A stretch of 64,000 nt of DNA from Symbiodinium natans. Lineage: Eukaryota; Sar; Dinophyceae; Suessiales; Symbiodiniaceae. The notes beneath the pieces were generated by a model. It did no database searches, had not been told where the DNA came from, and saw only the letters and a program-made list of their open reading frames with translations. Of the stretch, positions 31,500 through 43,099 are shown one piece after another; the first letter of the stretch is position 1, and every line of letters starts with the position of its first letter. The DNA lies in contig CAJNDS010000394.1 of the NCBI GenBank assembly GCA_905221605.1, positions 1 to 64,000 of the forward strand. Reading direction: 5' to 3'. The position numbers and the translations under genes were made by a program.

Positions 31500-34167
31500 T
31501 CAAAAAGTCGAGTGCTGCCAGGAGCACCCACTTCTTGTAGATGCGATCCACCACGCTTTCGCAGGGTCGAAAGATCTTGGGAACATCTTCCGAACCGCTG
31601 AGTCGCACGAGCTTCACTTCCAGCAGGCGGCTGAAGGCTGCCGTCAAGGTCGCATCCGTGTGCGCTGATAAGACACCTGCATGCGTGTTGGATGCACTAA
31701 GACCATTCCTATATGTTCTATGTGCTTCTTCTTTTTTCTGACTATTTTCTTGTATTGCTATGAACTTCATAGGAAGGAAAGAGCGGACAAGCGATGGTTC
31801 ACCGAAGGCACCTTTGTCGGCCACCAGCCGTTTCAGCTCGTAAAGTGTGGTGCTGAGGGATCGGGTCTTCTTTGGCGCTCGATCCCATTGTTGGAAAAGT
31901 GCCAGGAGGACCAAGTGCTCGCACTCGACCAAGCCTCCAGAGGCCGACCCACGATGCTACTCATGCAAGACTGGAATAAGGATAATGAGGATTGTGATTT
32001 TGCACATTTGCGAGCTTCATTGTCCAACTTCATGCCCCGCCTGACAGCAGCACCTCTTGCCTGTGCTCCTCACTGTCGATCAGTGTGTCCAGGGGGCCGC
32101 CGATCCGCGGACATTTCTGAGGGCTTTCAGAGCTCTGACAACTCGAGTCCAAGGCCACCGAATTGCGAAGGAAGCCTGCAACCGGCAAGCATCTCCAAAG
32201 AAACCAGCTTGGCTTGCAGCCGCTGAGCACCTGCCTCAGTCCGACATAGTTGCCCTCAAAGATGAGCAACACTCGGGACAATTCAGGGCTTAGCAAGGCT
32301 CACGATAAGGTCCATGTGTCGAGGCGCTCAGTCCAATCAGGCAGGCGCGCTTTCAAGGCCAGAGTCACTTTGGCATTGAACTCCTTGACAAAGTCGTCGT
32401 CCAGACCCTTGCTGCCTTCCGGTAGATGAAGCTTGCACTCCTCAGCTCGAGCACAACTTAACTCTGCAGAAGGCGCACGGAAAATTTGCAGCATCTTCAG
32501 CTTGGGGTGAGAGGAGAGTGTGCTGTCAGAAGCCGAAGCACCAGCATCTCCAGCAGTTCGGCTGGCGTGCGCGGTAAGGTCGCATAGATGCAATGCATCT
32601 GGAAGCGGGAATGAATTCGCTTCCTCAGCACCACTAGACTGGGTTCGACTCTCCGTGCGCAGCCACACTCAAGGCACCCAAGACTAGCAGGTCACCAAGA
32701 GTCTCAAGCTTCGAGACCACATCGAATTGCGAGGAGATGCCTATGATGCATAAGCGAATACCTCGCAGACATGCGCGGCAGATCTCGACAGGTTACGACA
32801 GATTGATCTAGCAGGATGCAAAGGAACACTAGGAACATCCATGAACGCACCTCTGTGCCGACACGGGGCTCATTTCTTGTGCCAGGTTGAAGAGGTTATA
32901 GAGCAACGTCTGCCGCGCAAAGGCGCAAAACTTCTCGAACTGATCCAGGATGATCACGACAGCGCTGTCATGATTAAAGCTCACCTGGAACAGTCGGCTC
33001 TTCCGCCATCATCGCATCTTACTTCCCTACTTCCCGTTCGGACCCCCTACTTAAACCCCAAATGGTGACCCTAAACCCTAAACCCCAAATTGTGACCCTA
33101 AACCCGTCCTTGAGGAGGTTGCGAAACCACTCCATGGATCCTTCGAGGCAGGAAGTGGGTGGCGTTGTGAGGCAGTGCACGGCGACTTGCGAAGCCAAAT
33201 GCCGCAAACACTCCATGTTGGAGTTGTAGGCGCCCTTGGGCAAACAGAGGCCCATGGGCATGGTTGCATGTTAGTGTTCGGTGGTACAGGTGAGGGAAAG
33301 GGTCCCCTAAACCCTAAACCCTAAACCCTAAACCCCAAACCCCAAACCCCGAATGCCTAAATTCCAGAGGGCTTAGGGGAGGACATGCCCTGCCCATGGC
33401 CAGTTCACTGCCCAGGTGCGCCCGAAGCCCTCAGCGCAACAACGTTGGAGCGCTCCTGACAGCCACAACAGTTGGTTTAGGGTTTAGGGTTTAGGGTTTA
33501 GGGTTTAGGGTTTAGGGTTTAGGGTTTAGGGTTTAGGGTTTAGGGTTTAGGGTTTAGGGTTTAGGGTTTAGGGTGTTCACAAGGGTTTAGGGTTTAGGGT
33601 TTAGGGCCAGGTCTGACGATCCTCATTCCCAGAGCATTTGGGGTGCCCCCCCCCCCCCCCCTCCGTCCATCCCCAAGCCCCCTCTCTTGAAGCTGTGCAA
33701 GGTGGCTTCCTATGAAAGCCAAGAGGAAATTCAGCCTTTCCTGTTACAATCTAGAGATTATGATATCGCAGGCTTTCCTGTTACAGTCCAAGGAAAGGTC
33801 CTTGATCTGTTTGAGCCTGGGTAAATTTGGTTTATCTCCCGCAACCGTTCGGAGTTCGCAGCACGCACCAGCCCCCGGAACGGTCGCAGACAATTGAACC
33901 TAAGACATATGTGCACAACTTGTTGATCTTCTGACTTAATTTTGTTCGCTCTTGGCAAGATGCCTTAATCCTTCACACACACACACACACACACACCAAA
34001 TCCTGCACAGCCTTTACGGCTCTCATTAGTGCAGGCGCGCCATCCCGAAAAATTGGATTTCGTGCCTAGGCCCAAATCCACTCCTCTTTGAGGCGCTGCA
34101 GGCACCAGTCCACTGCCTGCGTTTTCCCGGAGCTGCTCTCGCCCAGAAGCAGCAAAGACTTGCTTTC
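31500..34167 (-). CDS. ORC4: Origin recognition complex subunit 4, about nine exons
   Basis: Minus-strand exons give ORC4 in order: SKSLLLLGESSSGKTQAVDW (Walker A, 34,164-34,105); MECLRHLASQVAVHCLTTPP (33,210-33,150); SAVVIILDQFEKFCAFARQT then LLYNLFNLAQ (Walker B, 32,984-32,849); IRLCIIGISSQFDVVSKLE (32,761-32,704); KRIHSRFQMHCIYATLP (from 32,623); ECKLHLPEGSKGLDDDFVKE then FNAKVTLALKA (about 32,440-32,335); RVVRALKALRNVRG (about 32,150-32,100); VECEHLVLLALFQQWDRAPK with TLYELKRLVADK (about 31,930-31,812); TLTAAFSRLLEVKLVRLSGS (about 31,660-31,600) of the winged-helix end. ORC4 is an AAA+ subunit that, with the other ORC subunits, loads the MCM helicase in the nucleus. Walker B reads ILDQF where human ORC4 has ILDEF, so the catalytic glutamate is replaced by glutamine. 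One join (32,704/32,623) needs a GA donor, another (32,849/32,761) a GC donor, and 31,812 a GT donor. The N-terminus upstream of 34,167 was not located. Confidence 0.88.
33060..33108 (-). repeat. CCCTAAA tract abutting an ORC4 exon end
   Basis: Short run of CCCTAAACCC and CCCCAAATTGTGAC words directly after the exon that ends near 33,112. On the gene strand the intron therefore begins with GGGTTTAGGG-like sequence. Confidence 0.85.
33304..33352 (-). repeat. CCCTAAA tract, with CCCCAAA variants
   Basis: Seven units, the later ones CCCCAAA, in an ORC4 intron. Confidence 0.93.
33474..33606 (+). repeat. TTTAGGG telomere-like tract, ~18 units
   Basis: Fourteen or more perfect units, an 11-bp interruption (TGTTCACAAGG) near 33,575, then more units. 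Opposite in orientation to the tract at 33,304. Lies in an intron of ORC4. Confidence 0.98.
33976..33996. repeat. (CA)n microsatellite
   Basis: Ten CA units. Confidence 0.95.
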
Positions 34168-34269
34168 CTGGGCTTTAGGGTTTCGGGTTTGGGGCTGAGC
34201 TAGGCACCACGACCCGAGGGCTTCGGGTTTAGGGCAAAATGTGCTGCACAGACCTTTCGCCGCATACAT

Positions 34270-35085
34270 GGCAGCACCTTCTTAGTGCCCCAAAACCTTT
34301 GTCACCTAACCCTAGCCTAACAATCCTATACGGGAAGTTTGAGAGCAATAACCTACAAAAAGAGTGAATCCGGGGTCCTTAAGGTACCGTGCCCCCAAAT
34401 GCAAAGCACAGTCGCCGCGTTGGCGCTTCCTGTGCCACCCAATCCGAGAACCTGCTTCATGACCTGAAGCACCTGAAGGGGTGAGCGCCCAAGTCCTGCA
34501 AGCCATAGATACCTAGTCGACAAGGGCTGCTTCGTGCCTATTGGGCTTGGTGGGGTTTAGCTTCAATCCTCAACACCCTCAAAAAGAAGCTCCGTGAGGA
34601 GACAGTGAGCTACCTCATCCAGCCTCCTCGCAAATCTGCATGCGCTCATTGAACAGTGAAGGGTTTGCCCACCGAGCACCTCAGGACCGTAAGCGACGAC
34701 CCTCGGCAGACTCCTACTCCTCATGCAGCAACCTCTCAAGCCTCTTGAATCCTCCCCCTTTAAAACCCGGACAGAAGCTGCCATTATCACCACTGCCAAA
34801 GCGCTCAACAGGCGCTCTGCCTGATCCATCTTCGTTGCATTCCGGAGCAACCTCTGGAGGGTTTTTGACTAGGTGTAGGGCACATCTAGGTCGTACACAA
34901 GGCCAGGGACATGCATTAACATTGCATCAAATATGAAACTTCTTACTTCTTCTGAATTTCACAATTCCACAACATAACAGGTTGTGTTGCGGGTTGAATG
35001 CCACAACCTCTCGGAAAGAAAGCAGCACTTGACTTGACAACGATCACATTCGGTCGTGGGGGTCTGCAGCAGAGCAAATAAACAA
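34270..35085. other. Stretch upstream of the first recognised ORC4 exon
   Basis: Probably holds the ORC4 N-terminal exons. A minus-strand segment near 34,640-34,570 (ARRLDEVAHCLLTELLFEGV) looks helical and coding but could not be placed in ORC4 or any other family. Confidence 0.3.
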
Positions 35086-35087
35086 CA

Positions 35088-35187
35088 AACCCTCAACCCT
35101 CAACCCTAAACCCTACACCCTGAACCCTAAACCCTGAACCCTAAACCCTAAACCCTAAACCCTGAACCCTAAACCCTAAACCCTGCT
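35088..35187 (-). repeat. CCCTAAA telomere-like tract
   Basis: About 14 units, with CCCTGAA and CCCTACA variants. Confidence 0.97.
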
Positions 35188-35278
35188 GTTTTCTCCGGGG
35201 GGCCATGAATGCATGAGTCGATCAGCCCGCGCTGCATCGCTCGGCTCCTTCTCTGCGCTGGCTGGCTCCTCAGACCTG

Positions 35279-35578
35279 GGTTGAAAGGGTTTAGGGTTAC
35301 AGGGTTTAGGGTTTAGGGTTTAGGGTTTGGGGTTTAGGGTTTAGGGTTTGGGGTTGAAAGGGTTTAGGGTTACAGGGTTTAGGGTTTAGGGTTTAGGGTT
35401 ACAGGGTTTAGGGTTTAGGGTTTGGGGTTGAAAGGGTTTAGGGTTACAGGGTTTAGGGTTTAGGGTTTAGGGTTACAGGGTTTAGGGTTTAGGGTTTAGG
35501 GTTTAGGGTTTAGGGTTCTTGGTTTAGGGTTTAGTGTTTAGTGTTTAGGGTTCAGGGTTTAGGGTTTAGGGTTAGGGA
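35279..35578 (+). repeat. TTTAGGG tract with a ~74-bp higher-order period
   Basis: About 40 units. The variant block TTGAAAGGGTTTAGGG followed by TTACAGGG occurs at 35,281, 35,354 and 35,428, so the array was amplified in ~73-74 bp steps. It ends in TTTAGTG variants. Confidence 0.97.
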
Positions 35579-35682
35579 ACTTTTAGGGTAAATGGAAAGC
35601 CATGTAGAATAGCAGGGCTAGGAAAGGCTTTGGGATTTCTGAAAATCTGGGCTATCGGACGCCAACTTGCGATGATGACTGT

Positions 35683-35810
35683 AAACCCCAATCCCCAATC
35701 CCCAAACCCTAAACCCTAAACCCTAAACAACAACCCTAAACCCTAAACCCTAAACCCTAAACCCTATTTAAACCCCAAACCCTAAACCCTGAACCCTAAA
35801 CCATGTCCAT
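35683..35810 (-). repeat. CCCTAAA telomere-like tract
   Basis: About 16 units with CCCCAAT and CCCCAAA variants, interrupted near 35,728 and 35,765. Confidence 0.97.
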
Positions 35811-35911
35811 TGCACCGCAGAATCTAAGGGCGGCACTTTCTTTTTGACCGCGGGGGCGTGGCGAAGGGCTGCATCTCCAAAATCCCTCTGAGAGCCGAAA
35901 AGCAGCTGGGT

Positions 35912-36025
35912 CTAGGGGTTAGGGTTGAGGGTTTAGGGTTAGGGTGCAGGGTTTAGTGTTTAGGGTCTAGGGTCTAGGGTTTCGGGGTAGGGCTTAGGGT
36001 TTAGGGTTTAGGGCTTAGGGTCACA
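35912..36025 (+). repeat. TTTAGGG telomere-like tract, degenerate
   Basis: About 14 units with TCTAGGG, TTCGGGG and GCAGGG variants. Third change of orientation within 1 kb. Confidence 0.95.
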
Positions 36026-37984
36026 CTAAACTTTAGTGTTTAGCCAATAGGCGTATGTGACCTAGGATACCATCCTTTAGCACCCATAACGATGCTGTCA
36101 TTTGCTTGATTTGCTGCATCTCTCTTCTCTATTTACGGAGGGTACATCACAAAAGGACTTGGTGACGGTGCACGGCAACTGTGTTTGCAAGTCGTTGCGT
36201 GCTCACATTAAACGGGACCTCTCCAAACACATTATAGCCTAGCACATTCACCCAGAAAGGATTGTTTGCCGGGGACCTCGCGCATGTGCACAATCCAGGC
36301 AAGGTGAGACATCCAGAAAAAAAGCGCCCTCAGAACAGTGATGAAACGTCATTGATCATTCCTGGCGCAGTGGCAAAAGGGGGGGGAGGGGGGGGGGGGT
36401 GACTCTAAAGTACGAGCCTCATCGGGAATGAATGCGCTCTACTGCACAGGATACACAGACAAGAAAGTATCAGTACTGCCCACATTCAGGATGCCGCAGC
36501 TTAGCTGACCAGTGTTCCTACCCTTTTTGTTCGACCCCACCTCCTGAACCGCTGGAAGCGCCTTGCCCGAACAGACTGGAGGCATCAGCTCCTGACGCCA
36601 CCAAGCGTGAAAGGGGGACCACTGATATGCTGAGGACTGTGACAGGAGGACATGAAGCACCATACAGCTCCGTTCTGAAAGTTCAAGCGCGACACATCAC
36701 CAACTGCACACATTCAGCTTTGAACGCTGGCCTGGAGCACTGGCGACCTGCCCGAAGAGCGAAGACGTGTCGGCCACTCCTGTAGCATGTACTGCGGTAC
36801 TGTTACCAGAACGGGCTTTCAATGTCAAGCTACCATTGTCCCAGAGACCCCGAAGTTTCATCATGCCAGCAGCGCCCCTACTTTGGAAAATGGGCGTCTC
36901 GGCACGGTAAGACTTTGTGTTTCATTCTTGATATGCTGGGTGCACTTCTGCTGTGCCGCGCTGGCCATCCGCTTCACACCCTTGGACCATGTTGGACACG
37001 GGCCTAACCCTGACATTCCAGCATATGGTTTGGAAGCCGGTATGCTGCATGCTCGCGAAAGCACGTGACTCTCGCATGTCTTCGAGGAGCTCTTTTGACT
37101 TGGGTTGCACAAGGCACTCAATTAACCGGTATCCCTCGACACTCTCACGAACAACCCCCTCAACTCCAAAACTCAATTAAAACCTGAGGCCACATTAGGC
37201 CACGAAATAACATGTTGTAACAAGCATGCGCTTCTGACAAGTCGGTTTGGTCACGCTTGGCTTTGATGCCGCACAGCATGAGACCTCTCCTGGCGCACTA
37301 ACAGCCCCGAACAGAGACGAAGCATCGTTGGGCTCTCCTGCGTCAGGCCATGAAACACAATACCGCTCCGTTCTGAGGATTCAGCGAGCCACATCGCCAA
37401 CTATGCTTGGACGCTCTCCTGGAGCACTGGCGACCTGCCCGAAGAGCGAAGAGGTGTCGGCCACTCCTGCAACATGTCACTGGGCGGAAACACTGGGTAA
37501 GGAGGCTCACCAAAATGGGATTCCGATACCATGAGGTTGCCTGCAACACTGGCGACAGCTTCCGCCAACAAAGCAGTTGTCTGTTCGTACGTTGTGTCCT
37601 GAAGCGCCTCCCCCAAACAGACTATCAACGGCGCTTGTTGCTCCTGCAGCATGCCACTGCCATACAAGGGAGTTCCCTCCTTTAGCTGCTGTCCATTTCA
37701 ACCGATGCTCCTTGAGCGTTGGCAGCGCCCTCCCCAAAGACAGACGCTTCGCCACTAGGTCCTCGTCATGTCATGCGGCGAGACTACAGCTTCACTTAGC
37801 GGCAGCCACCTAGACCGAAGTCTTGTTGCATTGCATGATATTGCATGTGTCAGTGACACCTACTGAGCAAAGAGAACGAGCTTTGATGCCGCAAGGCATG
37901 AGACCCCCTCCTGGCGCACTAGCAGCCCCGAACAGAGACGAAGCATCGTTGGGCTCTCCTGCATCAGGTCATGAATGTGCGGGT

Positions 37985-38590
37985 TGCAGCAGAAACCGCG
38001 TAGGGGATGCTCAATTTACTTCTGTGTGTGAACAGATCGTACATCGCCTCGCCTTCAGAAAAGGACCCAAAAATCTGGACTATGTTGTACTAAGTGAGAT
38101 TGAGTGATAATAAGTAGTAATACCAATAATAAGCAATATCAAGCAAACCGATCCTATATGGCGCGGGAGCCCCCAATAGACCACTTGGGGCCCCCAACCA
38201 AAAAGGCTCCCCCTGATACTTAATAATACCTTTCATGTTGCTTCATATGGGCTCATATTTCTAAAACGTATCCCCCCAAAAAAACGAACCCAAGTTGAAA
38301 GATAGAAACATTCGGCAAACACTACCAGCCGAGACTTCCCCAAACGTGTTTCGTGTGTCTAGATTGGAACGGACTTTTGGGGAACCAAACACACTGCAAC
38401 TTCAAAAAAGCAAAACCCCTACAGGAGGGCTTCTGTTACAGTCCCCCCGGGCCTGCCAGCTCGCCCCAGCTGCATAGGGACCCAGTTTCCGTTGCGGTTT
38501 GAGGCATTTTGCTTCAGGTACAGCCGCCTGTTACTGGCCCCAGCTTTCTGCTGGGAGTTGTAGGTCTGGCTCAATGACAAGCAAACAGCT
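37985..38590. other. Non-satellite insertion inside the satellite array
   Basis: About 600 bp of AT-richer sequence without the monomer core, including AATAATAAGCAATATC-like words and an imperfect dyad around GGGGCCCCC near 38,185. No open frame of note. Could be an old transposon remnant. Confidence 0.6.
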
Positions 38591-39654
38591 TCTGAGACAC
38601 TCTCCTGGAGCACTGGTTACCTGCCCGAAGAGCGAGGATGCGTCCGCTGCGCCTGGGGGAACATGCTAGTGGCTAGTGTTGCGCCACTGCTACCCCGAAA
38701 AGACTTTCAAGGTCCTTCTGACATGCCACTTGCCTGGAGGGCCAGCAGAGCTTTGCGAAAACACGGCAGGTGCTTCGTCACCCGGCGCGCCTGGATGGCG
38801 TGTCACAGTACAAAGAAGGATTTGACTTTGTGCTGTGTGATGCTGCGTGACGCTCGCCTGGTCCGCTCTCCCCGAAGAGGGAATCTACGCCATTCGCCGT
38901 TGCTCCTGCAGCATGTCATGAACATGCAAGCTTTCCCTGCTTTGGCCAAAACTGTCAGTTTGGTCGGTGACAATCGATGAGCAAAGAGACCCTCTCCTGG
39001 AGCACTAGCAGCCCCGAACAGAGACGATGCATCGTTGGCCTCTCCTGCATCAGGTCAGGAAGCAAAATATGGCTCAGCTACAAGCATCCACTAACGTCCA
39101 GCTGCTGAGACACTCTCCTGGAGCACTGGTTACCTGCCCGAAGAGCGAGGATGCGTCCGCTGCGCCTGGAACCACGCTAGCGACTAGTGCTACGCCACTG
39201 CACACACAGAAAGACTTTCAAGGCCATTCTGAGATGCCACTTGCCTGGAGGGCCAGCAGAGCTTTCCGCGAACACGGCAGGCGTTTCGTCAGCCGGCCCT
39301 CCTGAATGGTGTGTCACAGTACAAAGAAGGAGGGTCGAGCTTTGCCTTTGTCCAGGGTGATGCTGTGTGACACTGGCCTGGACCGCTCTCCCCGAAGAGG
39401 GAATCAACCCCATTCGTCGCCGCTCCTGCAGCATGTCATGAACATGCAAGGGAGCTCTTGAAGGCTGTCGTGCTGTTTAACGCTCCTTGAGCAATGGCCG
39501 CGCCCTCCCCGAACAAGGATGCTTCGCCACTGGGTCCTTGTCATGTCATGCGGCGAGACCGCACCTCCTACTGGTTGCGACCTACACCAAAGTCTCGACG
39601 ATGTCTTCCACACTGTTGGGATTGGTCAAACTGTCACTGTGGTCGGTGATAATC

Positions 39655-42600
39655 GATGAGCAAAGAGACCCTCTCCTGGAGCACTTGTAGCCCCGAACAG
39701 AGACGATGCATCGTTCGCCTCTCCTGCATCAGATCATGAAGCACGATATTGGCTCAACTATGCACAACTACTAACATCCGGCTTCTACCACACTCTCCTG
39801 GAGCACTGTGCCCGAAGAGCGAGGATGCGTCCGCTGCGCCTGGGGCGTGTCCCGACGTGGCTCGAACATGCTGGCGACTAGTGTTGTGCCACTGCTACCC
39901 AGAAAAAAACTTTCAAGGCCATTCCGAGATGCCACTTGCCTGGAGGGCCAGCAGAGCTTTCCGCGAACACGGCAGGTGCTTCGTCCGCAGGAGCTCCTGA
40001 ATGGAGCGTCACAGTACAAAGGAGGGTCGAGCTTTGACCTTGTGCTGTGTGATGCTGTGTGACACTCGCCTGGACCGCTCTCTCCGAAAAGGGAATCAAC
40101 CCCATTCGTCGCCGCTCCTGCTGCATGACATGAACATGCAAGGGAGCTCTTGAAGGCTGCCGCGCTGCTTAACACTCCTTGAGCGTTGGCGGCGCTCTCC
40201 CCGAACAAGGATGCTTCGCCGCTGGGTCCTTGTCATGTCATGCGCCGAGACCACAGCTCATGCTGGCGGCGAACCAGACCAAAGTCTCGCATGATATCTT
40301 ACACACTGTTGGGATTTGGCCAAAACTGTCACAATGGTCGGTGACAATCGATGAGCAAAGAGAACGACATGCGACCCTTTCTCCTGGAGCACCAGCAGCC
40401 CCGAACAAAGACGATGCATCGTTGGCCTCTCCTGCATCAGGTCATGAAGCAAAATATGGCGAAGCTACAAGCATCCACTAACATCCAGCTACTGAGACAC
40501 TCTCCTGGAGCACTGGTTACCTGCCCGAAGAGCGAGGATGCGTCCGCTGCGCCTGGGGCGTGTCACACTATGTGGCTCGAACATGCTAGTGACTAGTGCT
40601 GCTCCACTGCTACCCAGAGAAGACTTTCAAGGTCATGCTGAGATGCCACTTGCCTGGAGGACCAGCAGAGCTTTCCGCGAACATGGCAGGTGCTTCGTCA
40701 GCCGGCGCCCCTAAATGGTGTGTCACAGTACAGGGAAGCAGGGTCGAGCTTTGACTTTGTGTGACACTCGCCTGGACCGCTCTCCCCAAAGAGAGAATCT
40801 ACGCCATTCGCCGTCGCTCCTGCAGCATGTCATGAACGTGCAAGGGAGCTCTTGAAGGCTGTCGTTCTGTTTAACACTCCTTGAGGGTTGGCCGCGCCCT
40901 CCCCGGACAAGGATGCTTCGCCGCTGGGTCCTCGTCATGTCATGTGCCAAAACCACTGGTGGCGACATACTGGCGACGTCTCCATGATATCTTACACTCT
41001 GTTGGGAGTTCCCTGCTTTGGCCAAAACTGTCACAATGGTCGGTGACAATCGATGAGCAAAGAGACCCTCTCCTGGAGCACTTGTAGCCCCGAACAGAGA
41101 CGATGCATCGTTCGCCTCTCCTGCATCAGATCATGAAGCACAATATTGGCTCAACTATGCACAACTACTAACATCCGGCTTCTACCACACTCTCCTGGAG
41201 CACTGTGCCCGAAGAGCGAGGATGCGTCCGCTGCGCCTGGGGCGTGTCCCGACGTGGCTCGAACATGCTGGCGACTAGTGTTGTGCCACTGCTACCCAGA
41301 AAAAAACTTTCAAGGCCATTCCGAGATGCCACTTGGAGGGCCAGCAGAGCTTTCCGCGAACACGGCAGGTGCTTCGTCCGCAGGAGCTCCTGAATGGAGC
41401 GTCACAGTACAAAGGAGGGTCGAGCTTTGACCTTGTGCTGTGTGATGCTGTGTGACACTCGCCTGGACCGCTCTCTCCGAAAAGGGAATCAACCCCATTC
41501 GTCGCCGCTCCTGCTGCATGACATGAACATGCAAGGGAGCTCTTGAAGGCTGCCGCGCTGCTTAACACTCCTTGAGCGTTGGCAGCGCTCTCCCCGAACA
41601 AGGATGCTTCGCCGCTGGGTCCTTGTCATGTCATGCGCCGAGACCACAGCTCATGCTGGCGGCGAACCAGACCAAAGTCTCGCATGATATCTTACACACT
41701 GTTGGGATTTGGCCAAAACTGTCACAATGGTCGGTGACAATCGATGAGCAAAGAGAACGACATGCGACCCTTTCTCCTGGAGCACCAGCAGCCCCGAACA
41801 AAGACGATGCATCGTTGGCCTCTCCTGCATCAGGTCATGAAGCAAAATATGGCGAAGCTACAAGCATCCACTAACATCCAGCTACTGAGACACTCTCCTG
41901 GAGCACTGGTTACCTGCCCGAAGAGCGAGGATGCGTCCGCTGCGCCTGGGGCGTGTCACACTATGTGGCTCGAACATGCTAGTGACTAGTGCTGCTCCAC
42001 TGCTACCCAGAGAAGACTTTCAAGGTCATGCTGAGATGCCACTTGCCTGGAGGACCAGCAGAGCTTTCCGCGAACATGGCAGGTGCTTCGTCAGCCGGCG
42101 CCCCTAAATGGTGTGTCACAGTACAGGGAAGCAGGGTCGAGCTTTGACTTTGTGTGACACTCGCCTGGACCGCTCTCCCCAAAGAGAGAATCTACGCCAT
42201 TCGCCGTCGCTCCTGCAGCATGTCATGAACGTGCAAGGGAGCTCTTGAAGGCTGTCGTTCTGTTTAACACTCCTTGAGGGTTGGCCGCGCCCTCCCCGGA
42301 CAAGGATGCTTCGCCGCTGGGTCCTCGTCATGTCATGTGCCAAAACCACTGGTGGCGACATACTGGCGACGTCTCCATGATATCTTACACTCTGTTGGGA
42401 GTTCCCTGCTTTGGCCAAAACTGTCACAATGGTCGGTGACAATCGATGAGCAAAGAGACCCTCTCCTGGAGCACTTGTAGCCCCGAACAGAGACGATGCA
42501 TCGTTCGCCTCTCCTGCATCAGATCATGAAGCACAATATTGGCTCAACTATGCACAACTACTAACATCCGGCTTCTACCACACTCTCCTGGAGCACTGTG

Positions 42601-43099
42601 CCCGAAGAGCGAGGATGCGTCCGCTGCGCCTGGGGCGTGTCCCGACGTGGCTCGAACATGCTGGCGACTAGTGTTGTGCCACTGCTACCCAGAAAAAAAC
42701 TTTCAAGGCCATTCCGAGATGCCACTTGGAGGGCCAGCAGAGCTTTCCGCGAACACGGCAGGTGCTTCGTCCGCAGGAGCTCCTGAATGGAGCGTCACAG
42801 TACAAAGGAGGGTCGAGCTTTGACCTTGTGCTGTGTGATGCTGTGTGACACTCGCCTGGACCGCTCTCTCCGAAAAGGGAATCAACCCCATTCGTCGCCG
42901 CTCCTGCTGCATGACATGAACATGCAAGGGAGCTCTTGAAGGCTGCCGCGCTGCTTAACACTCCTTGAGCGTTGGCAGCGCTCTCCCCGAACAAGGATGC
43001 TTCGCCGCTGGGTCCTTGTCATGTCATGCGCCGAGACCACAGCTCATGCTGGCGGCGAACCAGACCAAAGTCTCGCATGATATCTTACACACTGTTGGG
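39655..43099. repeat. 1.39-kb higher-order repeat, ~2.5 near-identical copies
   Basis: Copies start near 39,655, 41,050 and 42,443; the third stops near 43,099. Corresponding points lie 1,393 bp apart (for example 40,723 and 42,116). Each holds two A-E pentamers of ~0.71 and ~0.68 kb. The only differences I noticed are a 4-bp deletion (CTTGCCTGGAGGG against CTTGGAGGG at 41,335 and 42,728) and single bases, so the amplification is recent, or the assembly repeated a segment. Confidence 0.95.
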
